A stretch of DNA of 64,000 bases from Amoebophrya sp. A120. Lineage: Eukaryota > Sar > Dinophyceae > Syndiniales > Amoebophryaceae. The notes under the pieces were generated by a model. It had not been told where the DNA came from, did not search any database, and saw only the letters and a program-made list of their open reading frames with translations. A program made the translations under genes and the position numbers. Numbering within the stretch: position 1 is the first letter of the stretch; each line of letters starts with the position of its first letter. The stretch is from positions 11,697,105 through 11,761,104 of the forward strand of contig CAJINV010000003.1 of the NCBI GenBank assembly GCA_905178155.1, written 5' to 3'. This document shows positions 42,901-52,483 of the stretch, one piece after another.

Positions 42901-43143
42901 CCCTCCTGCGTCGGAAGCGTTGTCTTTGAGATTATTTTCATGCAATTTCTCCAGAATGTTTTGCAGAATCTGCAACACAATCTTCGTCCCGATGTTGCGG
43001 ACCTCTTCGGAAACTGTGGCTAGGTCCGCTAAGACTTTGTCCAAATTCGCCTGAAGCTCCGCAAGGGACAAAGTCTCGTTCTCCAAAAGACAGACGGCCG
43101 GGTGGCCGACCAGGAGAGCCACGTCCGGATCGCGGGTCGACAT
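39926..43143 (-). CDS. Coiled-coil protein with C-terminal membrane anchor
   Basis: Not recognised as a named family. The ATG is at 43143 (MSTRDPDVALLVGHP). Exon 1 (43143-42481) encodes a helical N terminus, a Ser/Gly linker and a strong coiled coil (about residues 140-215: KLEQAEVRVRELEKERVKGK..). A GT-AG intron (42274-42480) precedes exon 2 (42273 to about 42185), which ends in QHSQYLRKRV. A 1.7-kb hairpin-array intron follows; exon 3 (40496-40314) re-starts with a duplicated QHSQYLRKRV and continues LHCETFAVAR... An introner (40090-40313) separates the last exon (40089-39926), which encodes VAATVLFGLLSVVLLGVALG at the very end: a single hydrophobic segment, i.e. tail-anchored. Counting the duplicated peptide once gives about 353 aa with frame kept throughout. 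Tail-anchored coiled coils often tether or fuse membranes, but that is only an analogy. Confidence 0.75.
40090..40313. mobile_element. Introner, GTAAAAACG family
   Basis: 224 bp, left TATCCTGAGTAGAAACGTCC, right GGGGCGTTTTTACTCAGGATA. Flanks CTCAA/TTCAA (4/5). Excision gives ..RADLPIE|KAALMV.. in frame. Confidence 0.88.
40465..42216. repeat. Hairpin-array intron bounded by a 32-bp direct repeat of coding sequence
   Basis: The 32-bp coding segment at 40465-40496 (ACTCG..GAGATACTGCGAGTGCTG on plus) recurs at 42185-42216 with two mismatches. Both copies encode QHSQYLRKRV in the same frame. Between them lie a GC-rich piece (40.55-40.97 kb) and about ten copies of a palindrome of the form GATTTGAAAAGATGCTGAAG / AGCATCTTTTCAAAT, near 41090, 41155, 41235, 41370, 41455, 41540, 41905, 41980, 42050 and 42110. 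The spacers between hairpins differ in length and sequence. A 5' copy stops in frame soon after the repeat, so the tract must be removed from the mRNA for the protein to be made. Confidence 0.8.
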
Positions 43144-43768
43144 CTTTATTCTTTCCTTGCGACGTTCTTCGCTCGTTCGCAGACGCAAAGACTTCTCGAA
43201 GACACAAAGGACTTTCTCAAAAGAAAAACAGCTGCAAAGGCTGAAGTGCTTTGTTGTGACGCTTTTTTTTACGAGTGTTTCATCTCAAAATGCCCGTCGA
43301 CACAGCAAATTTGGACGAAGACTCGCGCACTCTTGAACTGGTCGCTCACGAAATCTGAATCAATAGATTTAGATTTTGAATTTTCAAACCTCTCGTCTCA
43401 ATCGCGACGCTCGTCAGAGCCGGCGTTTGCATTTTAAAGCGACATCCCTCGCACAGCAGCTCGAGCCGCTTTGCATTCCAAAACGATCAACGTACGTTTG
43501 CAGCACTGAGTCCCTCTACTGCTTTTGCGAACATCCAAAGCACTCAATAGACATAGGCTGCAGAAACTAACATATCGAGTTGTGGCTTTCTTCGGATCGA
43601 TTCATCAATGCCACGAGAAATCATAGAACTCAAACATCTTCCAATCTCGTTTATTTATAATCCCATTCAAACTTTTATATCTAAAGAGGAACAGGATCAA
43701 CAGCCGACATCTTCAAGGAGGTCAGAAGCAACGGTCTACAACTTTTCATGTTGATAAAAGTTTATCTA
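43144..43768. other. Intergenic region, nothing recognised
   Basis: Spacer between two minus-strand genes; only short ORFs with no motif. Confidence 0.5.
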
Positions 43769-46700
43769 TCATGCCGCCGGGTCAAACACCACCCGCGACC
43801 CTCTGACCGTGTCCCGCTCCGACGCGTTGTTCTGTCTAGCCACACGCTCCATTCTCGCTCGCAACATTGCTTCCCGCGGACCGATCGAGTTTCTGCCACT
43901 AGTAGCACTACTACTTCCACCCCCGCTGCCTGGAAATGAAGGCCGCGACGACTGCATCGCGGCGCCGGACGTCGGGTCGGCCCCGCCTAGGTTGATCCCG
44001 CCACCGGCCATATTTCCCGTGCGTCTCCTCTCCAGCGCATTCAGGCTCGCCCGCGCGACGTCGCGGTTCCGGTAGTTCAATGTCTGCCGAGCCAACGCCC
44101 CATGCAGCGCGTCGATAGTACTACTACTCTGGCTCTGTTGCGCGCGGACAGACACAGAAGGCGTGCCTGTCCTAGAAGACCTTAGCCCAACAACTCCGGT
44201 AGTTGTAGAGCGGAAGCTGCTCGTACTTCCGCTTAGTGGGACGGCAGCGCTGAAGGATGCGTTCCCGGACGTCGTGCGGTTCAAGAGGAGTTGTGCTTCC
44301 TCCTGCTCCTCGCCCTCAAAACTCGGCGACTCATGATCCATCATCGGCCGCACCCGATACCCGGAGGAGTACGGCGAGGCTTGTGGGCTGCCGCTGCCCC
44401 GGTGAGGGAAATTGCTGCGCGTCCCGCTGGGTCGCCTGGCCGGGTTGTAAGGAATAGATGAAGTAGTAGGGTTCATCGACGTGAAAGAACCTGTATTATT
44501 TATGCCCGCCCTGCTACCGGACTCGTTCCCAGGTCTACTGCCATTGAGCCCGAGGCCTAAACCAAACAGAATGTTTTCTTCCAGACTGGTCGGATGCCCA
44601 GGAACAGCACTACTGCTCAAAGCACCGTCCAAACCAACCTCCAAGGTTCTCGGACTGTTCATCCGTTCCACAACCCGGTCCACCAGTTGTTGTCGTTCCC
44701 GTTCCCTTTCCAGCGCGAAGATCCGGGTTTCAATCTGTCTAATGTCGTACCCCGCCTCCGCAGCGACAAACTCCGGGCTGGATACCAGCCTACTCGTTCG
44801 CGCCCTGGAAAAACCACGCGCGGGCGAGAGAGCCGCCCCCGGTGAGCTGGGCGCGCTCGGAACTAGCCGGCTTGAGGTTCTCCCCGCGGAAGAGCGCCGC
44901 GGACTGTGCTGCCCACCAGGCGGCCGAGAGTGATGTGTGGACGAGGACCGCATGTTGTCCACAGGATCATCCGGGCCGTCAGCACGCTCCTGGCTCAAAA
45001 ATCCTATCTGTTCATGATCCTCTATTTCGCCTATCAGGGAAGCAGACGACGAGCCTGTCATCGCGTCGAAATAGGCAGTTGCACCGCCGGGTTGATGGCC
45101 GTATTGTTGTCCACCTCCTGCTGTTGTTCCCAGTGAGCGAAAGGACGCGTTGGAAGTAGATGACAGGGTGGTTGTTCCAGCACCGTGTTGTACTGGCGCT
45201 CCACCACCACCTCCGGAAGACGACCCTGTTGGTCCGATCCCACTGTAGTTCGAAAACCCGCCCGAGCTCCGCCTGGCGGTCGCCCTCGCAATGCGGTCGG
45301 CGGCAACGCTGTTCGGCGGGATGGTCGGATCCCCGGGAAAATGGTCCCGCATCGAGCGAAACAGCGGATCCGTGAAAAAGTTTTCACTCCCGCGGATGCT
45401 ACGCGGCAACGCGCGGCGCGGCTGCGGCGACCCCGGTTCGTTCATGGTGGACATCGGGCTTAAAGCGGTCGTCCCTCGATTCATGGGCGTCGCAGTCGGC
45501 ATAAAGTTCTGCTCCGCCGGAAACAACTGCCTCGACGTCGGTGCTGGTGGTGGACCAGCATTATTCAGTGCTGCGGCCAAGTCCCCCGTCGGCGGCAGCT
45601 GGGGCACCGCACCCTGCATCAACAGCCCCAGTGTCTCGTCGTTCGGCTGGCTCGCGCGCCGGTTGAAACGCACGCTCCGCGGCCGTATGGGAGGAGCTGC
45701 AGCAGGGTGATTAGCTGCTCCAGTCGTTGTCCTGGTCTGTCTCGTGCTAGTTGTGTTTGTTCCGCTACCCGAATCCCGACTGCGGACGGTCGTGAACATG
45801 GCATGATCATTGCCTGCTGCACCTCCGGTCTGCGTCCGCGAGAGCAGTGGTGAGGAGAAGACCTGTTGCGACGTGGAGGACTGTAGCTCGTGGTCGAATT
45901 CGTGGTCCGAGAGAAAATCTCCCAGGTGCATCGTCGGATGGTCACGCGTGGTCTGAAACAACGCGTCATCGCGGAGGATGCTGGAATGCTGACCCCGAGG
46001 AGCAACACCAACAGTAGTGCTTCTGTGATCTCCAGCAAGCAAACCACTACTCGTCGCCGACGCGCCTCGTTGCAGCTGCTGTTGCAGATGGGACTCCACT
46101 CGTTCCAGAACGGACAACGCACTGCCCCCGTTCAACAGCCCCGCTTGCTGGTGTTCTATCGGACTGGTGAGCGCGCCGACCGGGTCGTTGCTCATCTGTA
46201 GTTGTTCCTGTTGGTTCGCAAACGCCTGCTGGTCGAAATTCGAAAACGCCTCTAACACCTCCGGATTCCGCTGCTCAATCTGCTCCGCTAACAGATTCAC
46301 GGTCCGCAGCGCCCCGGGCCCGCCCGACGCGATCTCCGAGGGGTCTATGTTGATGAACTCGCACGCTTTCAACAACGCGTTGCTGAAGAAGTGGTCCCGG
46401 ACGCCTTTGAAGGGGCGCGTCTTCGGGTTCATGTTCTGCCGTTCTAGTCTGTTCAATTGGTCTTCGTTTGGGTCTTGCTCAAGAAACCCGTTGTCATTCA
46501 CCGCACCTAAGTTGTTCAATCTGTCCAAATCCGTGTTCAAAACCCCGTCACCCAACACCATCCGGTCCGACTCCGGGAGTTCCTTCACGAGGATCTTTGG
46601 GTACGCGTTGATGTTGTTTTGGATCAGGCACTCCCGAAAACAGTTCGAAACCGCGAGCAGCAAGGACACGTCCACCGCGCCAGGCGGCACTTTGATCTCC

Positions 46701-47937
46701 CAGACCTGCAAGAATTCCAACTGCGTCGGAATTGCCGGCGGGATCATCTGCTCCACGCCGTCGCCCAGCTCCCCGAGGATCTCCCCGGAGGAGGCCTTCC
46801 GGATCGCCCAGCGCTGCGACCCGAGGTGCTGCGTCCAGGGGTCGAAGGTGAGCATGACCGAGTCGGATTTGGTATCAATCACCTCGTACACGTAGGGGTG
46901 TCGCGCGATCATGTCGGGGATAAAACGAGGCTTCACCTCCAGCATCGGCGTCTTCGCGAAACTCTTCGCGTTGTACACGAAACCTTTAGCGAGCTCGAGG
47001 CGACCCTGTTTTTGTTTTTGTGGTTGGGTATTTTTGCAACTTGCAGTTCTTATGAATTTCCGATGTTGCGACAACCGCATCCATTCTGGACACGTCGACC
47101 AATCTGTCATGCATAGGAGAAGACAATTTGAGAAATCAACGGAACCATCCTATCCACTAGTACTCTTTATACAAAGACACCATAAAGTACTTTCTGCACG
47201 AATTCCCGCTTCAGCTCCCAACAAAACAGCACCGTATCCGCGACCGAATTTTCCACCGGCGTCCCTGCTTGGTGCGCTAGTAATGCGGAACAGCCGTAGA
47301 ATTTTTCAATCGGAAACTGCTCCAACAGTTTCAACACCGCAGATCCAAAATCCAACTTTGCGGTCACGAAAGGCGTATCCGCCCCCGTCTTTGGCACGGA
47401 GGATAACGCCCAGCGCTTCGCCAAGTGCGTCTTTTGCTGCATCATCGAGGCGGAGTAAAACCCCTCCTCGTAAATCCGGTTGCCCGGCGGCCGGAGCATG
47501 GAATGGTACAACGGCGAAACCTCCGCGGTGACGGGCACCTGTAGCAGGCTAGACACATGGTCCACGGTGCGGAACACGTAGTGCGAGTCGGTGTTCGAAA
47601 AATTCAAGAACCGCCGGTAGACTACCGGCACCGGAGCGTGCTGCGGTTCTTCGAGGAGGGAATTGGACTTCATCAAGCTGCCAGAAGTATTTCTGGTGGG
47701 CGAACGGTTGTTGCGGTTGTTCAGATTTGACGAGTTCTGGTCGTTTTCCATATTGTTTTCGCTGAACATGTTTTCTTCCGCCGTTTGCTGCGAGATCGGC
47801 GGGGAACGGGACAGGAGCACCAGGTCGTCGTGGTCCTCGTTTTGGTTCGTCAAATCCGAATTGTAACTCGCGTCCTCCACAATAAACTGCTGACGCGTTT
47901 CCCGCGTCGTGCGGTCAAAGGAATCCCGATCCACCAT
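43769..47937 (-). CDS. Large protein with Ser/Gly/Arg-rich disordered C-terminal half, function unknown
   Basis: Two exons, 47937-47191 and 47005-43769, joined by a GT-AG intron (47006-47190; donor GTACTTTATG, acceptor AAAAACAG). Together they are 1,328 codons (1,327 aa) in one frame. The start MVDRDSFDR has a purine-rich context; an upstream Met (48027) is less likely. Residues about 95-480 look folded: aromatic and charged segments such as VYRRFLNFSN, HYVFRTVDH, WELKREFVQK|GRLELAKGF, VMLTFDPWTQ and WAIRKASSGEILG. I did not recognise a domain. From about residue 560 the chain is Ser/Gly/Thr/Arg-rich and probably disordered. It has no introners despite 4 kb of coding sequence, unlike the helicase. 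A membrane-lipid or scaffold role cannot be supported from sequence alone. Confidence 0.8.
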
Positions 47938-49213
47938 GGTACAGATACGCGGCGAAGGAAGATGGGAGAGTTGTGCTTGAGACGTGGAAGATTTTTCCCT
48001 GTGCCGATGGATTGTGACTACGCGCACGACATCTTACTTTGCAACGGCTCCGTCTATGGAGATGAACAACCAGTGGTGGTTCGGGAACAACTCGCTCGGG
48101 TGGGCGCGTTGTTCCCTACTATCACTACAGAAACTACGGGGGAACTCAGGCACGGTCTTCCTCATTCGACAACAAGACACTTTCAGATACCACGTAAACC
48201 ACGAATAATGAAAGGGTCTTTCTGAACGATGGTCGGTGACAAGACAAACAGTAATAGCAACATCTTTTCCAAGTGGGGAATCAAGGTCATATCACATGGG
48301 AGTATCGCTGCTCGTGATTCGGAAAAGAAAGGCCTACACGCTATTGGCTACAACGCCAATTCCGATCGAGACGGCGCGCAAGCGCAACACATAAAAATGA
48401 AGCGGTGAAAAACGCACATACCAATAGACCGCCTTCGCACACGTTGAAGCATGACTGGAACGAGAAAGCATCGATGGGCTGCAGAAGATCTTCTTTACAC
48501 AGCACGAACGTAGTTGTCACTGACACTTTGTATGAACGAATTCAGGATCGTTTTCCAATCACAGAGCGCACGCTACGATACCGATCATACTAACTTAGTG
48601 CTCTTCTCTGTCCTTCCGGGACAAGAACTGGGTGCTTGCACACACGTCTGCACGACACGACCGAAAGCTCATATTGAAAATTAAAATCCGAAAGGTTGTA
48701 GGAACGAACCAAAACTCGCTCAACAGATGCATGGGGTCACGCCTCCTTCTAAAAAGGAATTCAAAACGACGAACGTGTATCTCGCTGGACGCCCTGCACG
48801 TGACCGAAGTAGCGACTTGCAACATCTTCCGAACATCATAATTCCCTTAAACACAACTCACAACAGACTGCACACCGCAACTTCCTCATGCGGGAATCGC
48901 GGCCAGAAGCCTGCTTCCTTTTTTAAACCGGGCTACAACAACTTTTTCGGCAGTACTACAGCTTTGACAAAGCAGCAAGACAATCTCTCGAATTTTCACA
49001 GCGTTGTTTCCACTGAAGTTCTCAAAGCAGGCGCAGATTCTCACAGGTGTGTCCAAACATCAGCATATTCTCAGTTCAAGCACAAATCTGCTCCCGCTGA
49101 CTCCACTGCTTTAAAATCTCCAAAAATTGCCCCGCTGAATCATCTCCGCAGTCAGCAAAAGATCCTCCTCCAAGCAAACAATTTCGAAAGCTGGCATTAG
49201 TCCGGCGAAGCAC
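47938..49213. other. Intergenic region with one weak plus-strand ORF
   Basis: Contains a 157-codon plus-strand ORF (48727-49200) with Ser/Thr/His-rich, motif-free translation. It opposes the direction of every other gene and abuts the 3' end of eL39, so I treat it as chance. Nothing else seen. Confidence 0.45.
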
Positions 49214-49526
49214 TTAGTGCTTCAGCTTGGTGCGGCGCCAGTGGCGGCGCTTGGCGTTGTACCTGGTAGAGGTTTGGAAATTTAGGATTTGATGTCATCG
49301 GCGGTCTACGGCATAAACTCAGCACACCTCATTGCCAGACACTGCTGTTGTCACACTTCGCATAAAAAACGTCACTTGTGATGCAAAAGGAAAAGATGGG
49401 AAAAAACAAAAGGTTATAGTACTTGATCTTGTCCTGCTTCAGGCGGAACCACTGCGGAAGCGGGCGGTTCTGCTTCATCTTCTTCGCGAGAAGCATCTTC
49501 AGCTTGAAGGTCTTGATGGAGCCCAT
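49214..49526 (-). CDS. RPL39: Ribosomal protein eL39 (60S subunit)
   Basis: Tiny basic protein of the 60S exit tunnel. Exons 49526-49423 and 49262-49214 give exactly 51 codons (50 aa; the family is about 51). Exon 1 encodes [20 protein letters not shown] and [10 protein letters not shown]; exon 2 encodes [15 protein letters not shown], both diagnostic of the family. The intron (49263-49422) is GT-AG (donor GTACTATAAC, acceptor CTACCAG). An in-frame Met nine codons upstream (49553) exists, but the eL39 N terminus is well conserved at MGS-, so 49526 is chosen. No introner is present. Confidence 0.96.
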
Positions 49527-50145
49527 TTTGCCGTTTTGGTTTGGACTAACCAAAAGTGCCTAAGTCGTACTAAGCCCTTTACGGTTCCCTGGAAAAAGAG
49601 TTGATGTGGATGAGAAATTTTCATGTTTGCAGTCAGCGGCTCCTTACAGGAAAGGAAGTTCTTCTTAGTCGGAAACAGAACGGATCGCTAGATTTTTCTG
49701 TATTCTTTGATCTCCGGTCACTTATCGGAACCTTGATCGTTTTCGTGACGAGATTTAGATCTGCTTCTTTCACTGTTACTTACATCAGGGCGTGCTCTTT
49801 GTCGTCGCAAACTGGATCTAAATTCTGATCAAGCGGATCCTTTCCCATTGCTTAGCATGATCGAGATCGAGGCGAGCTTTATGTTGGAGACGCTTGTAAT
49901 TGTGTCTGTCTTGGTCTTTAAATTGCTTCGATCTTGTGGAATTCGTCTCAGAGATGAACGTGTGCTCAACCATTTCTCAACAGCAACTCTCGCGGGCCCG
50001 GCAAGAACAAAAATTTCGATGCGCGACGAGGCAACTTTTACCTTCAGATGATTTCAAAGAAATCCGACTTCATGGACCCAAAGTTCACTTTTACTCACTG
50101 AATCCATTTCCACCTCTACTGCAGCAGTGTACGAAACACCGCTAT
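49527..50145. other. Intergenic region, nothing recognised
   Basis: Spacer between eL39 and the dehydrogenase; no motif-bearing ORF. Confidence 0.5.
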
Positions 50146-52483
50146 TCATAATTTAGATTTCTGCCTCTTGGTCCCAGTATCATTCACCACTTCGGGCATT
50201 TTCAACACAAGTTTCAAACTCCTCGGCACCGCGTTTTCCTCACCCGCAGGGTCGTCACAATTCTCTCCGAATTCCGTGATTTCGTCCCAATACTGATGGA
50301 TCTCCTTCCAGTCCACGGGCTTCTGCCGCACCTGCTCCGTCCCCAATTCCGGAAAGTACACCCCTCCACTTCTTTGAAATTTGATCTCCGCGTAGAACCC
50401 CGGCCCCGCTTCAAAAATGCGACCGGTGATTCCGTCGGAGGCGGAGCAGAGGAGGTAGGTCACGAGGGGTGCGATGTGCCCCGGGTCCGCGCCGGACGTG
50501 TAGTGCTGCAGCCCGACCGTTTTGGTCATCGCGGTGAGGGCGGTGGGAATGATCACATTAACGTGGATATTTTGCTTCTTGCCCTCCTTCGCGAGTGATT
50601 TGGAGAAGCCCAGGATCGCCGTTTTCATACCTAGAAGAAAGCAATCTTTTTCGATCCTTCGCAGAGCATGAACTCATCTTGCGCAGTTCGGGCTGCGCCT
50701 TCTGACACACGGAACTAATACTTGCAGCATTGTTATTCATCAGACAGGGATAACTTGATTTAAATTCGCATCGAGATCTGTTGACCCCTCCGAATAGAGG
50801 TGTCAGAACTCAAGGTTGGTCATCACGCTTGATAGTTTTCCGGGCTCCTGCTACCCATGAATAGACGAAAGGGACTAAAACTCAGACAGGGATAACTTGA
50901 TTTAGATTCACATCGAAGTTTGCTCGTGACAAACCTCTTTGAATAGAGGTGTCAGAACTCAAGGTTGGTCATCACGCTTGCGAGCAGCTGCTAAAGACTC
51001 TACGCCTACTGTAAAACTAAAACTCAGACAGGGATAACTTGATTTAGATTCACATCGAAGTTTGTGCTCTTGACAAACCTCTTTGAATAGAGGTGTCAGA
51101 ACTCAAGGTTGGTCATCACGCTTGCGCGAGCTGCTAAAGACTCTACGCCTACTGTAAAACTAAAACTCAGACAGGGATAACTTGATTTAGATTCACATCG
51201 AAGTTTGCTCTTGACAAACTTCTTTGAATAGAGGTGTCAGAACTCAAGATTGGTCATCATAGCGGGTGTCCCGGATCTTCTACTGTAGCATTTGGATCCT
51301 AATGCGTCACGCGCGTTTTGCATGTAGTCAGACCGTCGTAGTCTTTAGCTTTTCTGTTTTCACTCACGGTTTCCGAGAGGAAATCAGAGGATTGACAGAT
51401 TTTAGAAAAAGTTGTGTCATCATGGCAAAGGAGTCGTGCGTTCTTCATTTCGATCTTTAGAACTGGTTGGCCGAGTACACCTGTACTCGCGAACGAGCAG
51501 CATTCTTTCGCAAAATCATACGTATGTCTCAGTTTTTAGGTCTCCAACGCCTCCTTTTGGAAAGAGTCTCGGAAAAGATTAAGCCTTAGAAGGTTGTAAT
51601 CATGTTGGACTAAAGATCTCTGCAGGACTCAATTTTTTTCAATTTACCGGATCAGAAGGTACTTACCGCCGATCAGATCCGAAAGGCCGTTTGCTTCAGT
51701 GAATTTCAGGCGGCATGAGCAGTGCTTTATGATCGTTATGTTCGCCCTTCACAAGTGCAGTTAATGAAAGTGAAACAAAATAATCGAAATCGATATACTG
51801 GCATAATTCGTCTGGCCGTAGGCTCCACAGATCCCGTTCATGGAGCTGACGTTCACGATCTTGCCTCGCTTTTGCTCGAGAAACAGCGGCCAGCACTTCT
51901 TGCACAAATTTCGCACGCCGAGCAGGTGTAAATCGTAGATCTGCCTCCACTGCTCGTCGCTCTGGTTTTTGAACGCTACGTCCCGAAGGATGCGGTTTGA
52001 AGAGAAAAAAGCCGGAGTTTCTCTTGCGGAGAGTTGCCGTTTTGTTGGAAAAGTCGCGCTTCGCGCAACTTGTTGTGTTCGAGTAATCACAGTGATGTCA
52101 TGCAAAACGATTTGAATCTAAAGGCGGCAACTCCACCGCCTTTCGTCTCCACTACGTCTTTGTTCTGATACCCCAGCATTGTTCACCAATCCGGTCGGCG
52201 GCCCTCCCAGATATCGCATACAGTCTTCCACTATCTTCGCTGCGCCATCTGGTGCACCACCGCTTTCCGGTGCGATGCTGCTGGTGTTCACGCCAACTTT
52301 CGTTTTCGGACTGAGAATCCTGATCTCCGACGCCACTGCCTCGGCATTCTTCCCATTGATGTCATTTACCAGAAGTCCACCCACGCCGGCATTGGCGAGG
52401 TCCAGGCAATAGGCGCGGCCAAGACCGGCGCCCGCCCCGGTCACGATAACCCGGGCGGTGGACAGGTCGGAGGGAGGATGCAT
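50146..52483 (-). CDS. Peroxisomal short-chain dehydrogenase, HSD17B4/MFE-2 dehydrogenase-like, with C-terminal SKL
   Basis: NAD(P)-dependent short-chain dehydrogenase resembling the (3R)-hydroxyacyl-CoA dehydrogenase domain of the peroxisomal multifunctional enzyme type 2. Exons 52483-52171, 51990-51799 and 50630-50146 total exactly 330 codons (329 aa). Motifs: TGAGAGLG (15-22, cofactor loop), NNAG (101-104), catalytic S154, Y167 and K171 (YASMK, split by intron 2). ILRD/VLRD-, GQTNYAS and AKEGKKQNIHVNVIIP segments match the HSD17B4 pattern. The chain ends KSKL-stop, a textbook type-1 peroxisomal targeting signal. Unlike animal or fungal MFE-2 it has no hydratase or SCP2 domain. Intron 2 (50631-51798) is GT-AG and carries a fourfold tandem repeat. 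Intron 1 (51991-52170) cannot be GT-AG in frame; its GTATCAG..end and weak inverted ends resemble the CAGAGAAAAAAG introners. Confidence 0.88.
50741..51263. repeat. Four-copy ~142-bp tandem repeat with a structured, LSU-rRNA-like core
   Basis: Units start at 50741, 50883, 51025 and 51168 with CAGACAGGGATAACTTGATT. Each contains a potential stem GTTTG..CAAAC and a second CCTCT..AGAGG, then GGTTGGTCATCAC. The first copy is the most diverged, but retains the AGAGGTGTCAGAACTCAAGG block. It lies wholly inside dehydrogenase intron 2. ACAGGGATAAC plus a following TTCACATCGA resemble the conserved peptidyl-transferase region of LSU rRNA (ACAGGGATAACTGGC..GTTCATAGCGA); similarity by eye only. Confidence 0.85.
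51991..52170. mobile_element. Possible introner (non-GT-AG intron of the dehydrogenase)
   Basis: 180 bp. The left end GCGGTTTGAAGAGAAAAAAG and the right end CTTTGTTCTGATA loosely match the CAGAGAAAAAAG family. No 5-bp duplication (AAGGA/CCCCA). Frame keeping defines the boundaries to the base (NNAG|VLRDVAF). Confidence 0.5.

Noticed and set aside
48727-49200. 157-codon plus-strand ORF
   Set aside because: Motif-free, unsupported by a neighbour or codon pattern, and lies against the strand bias.
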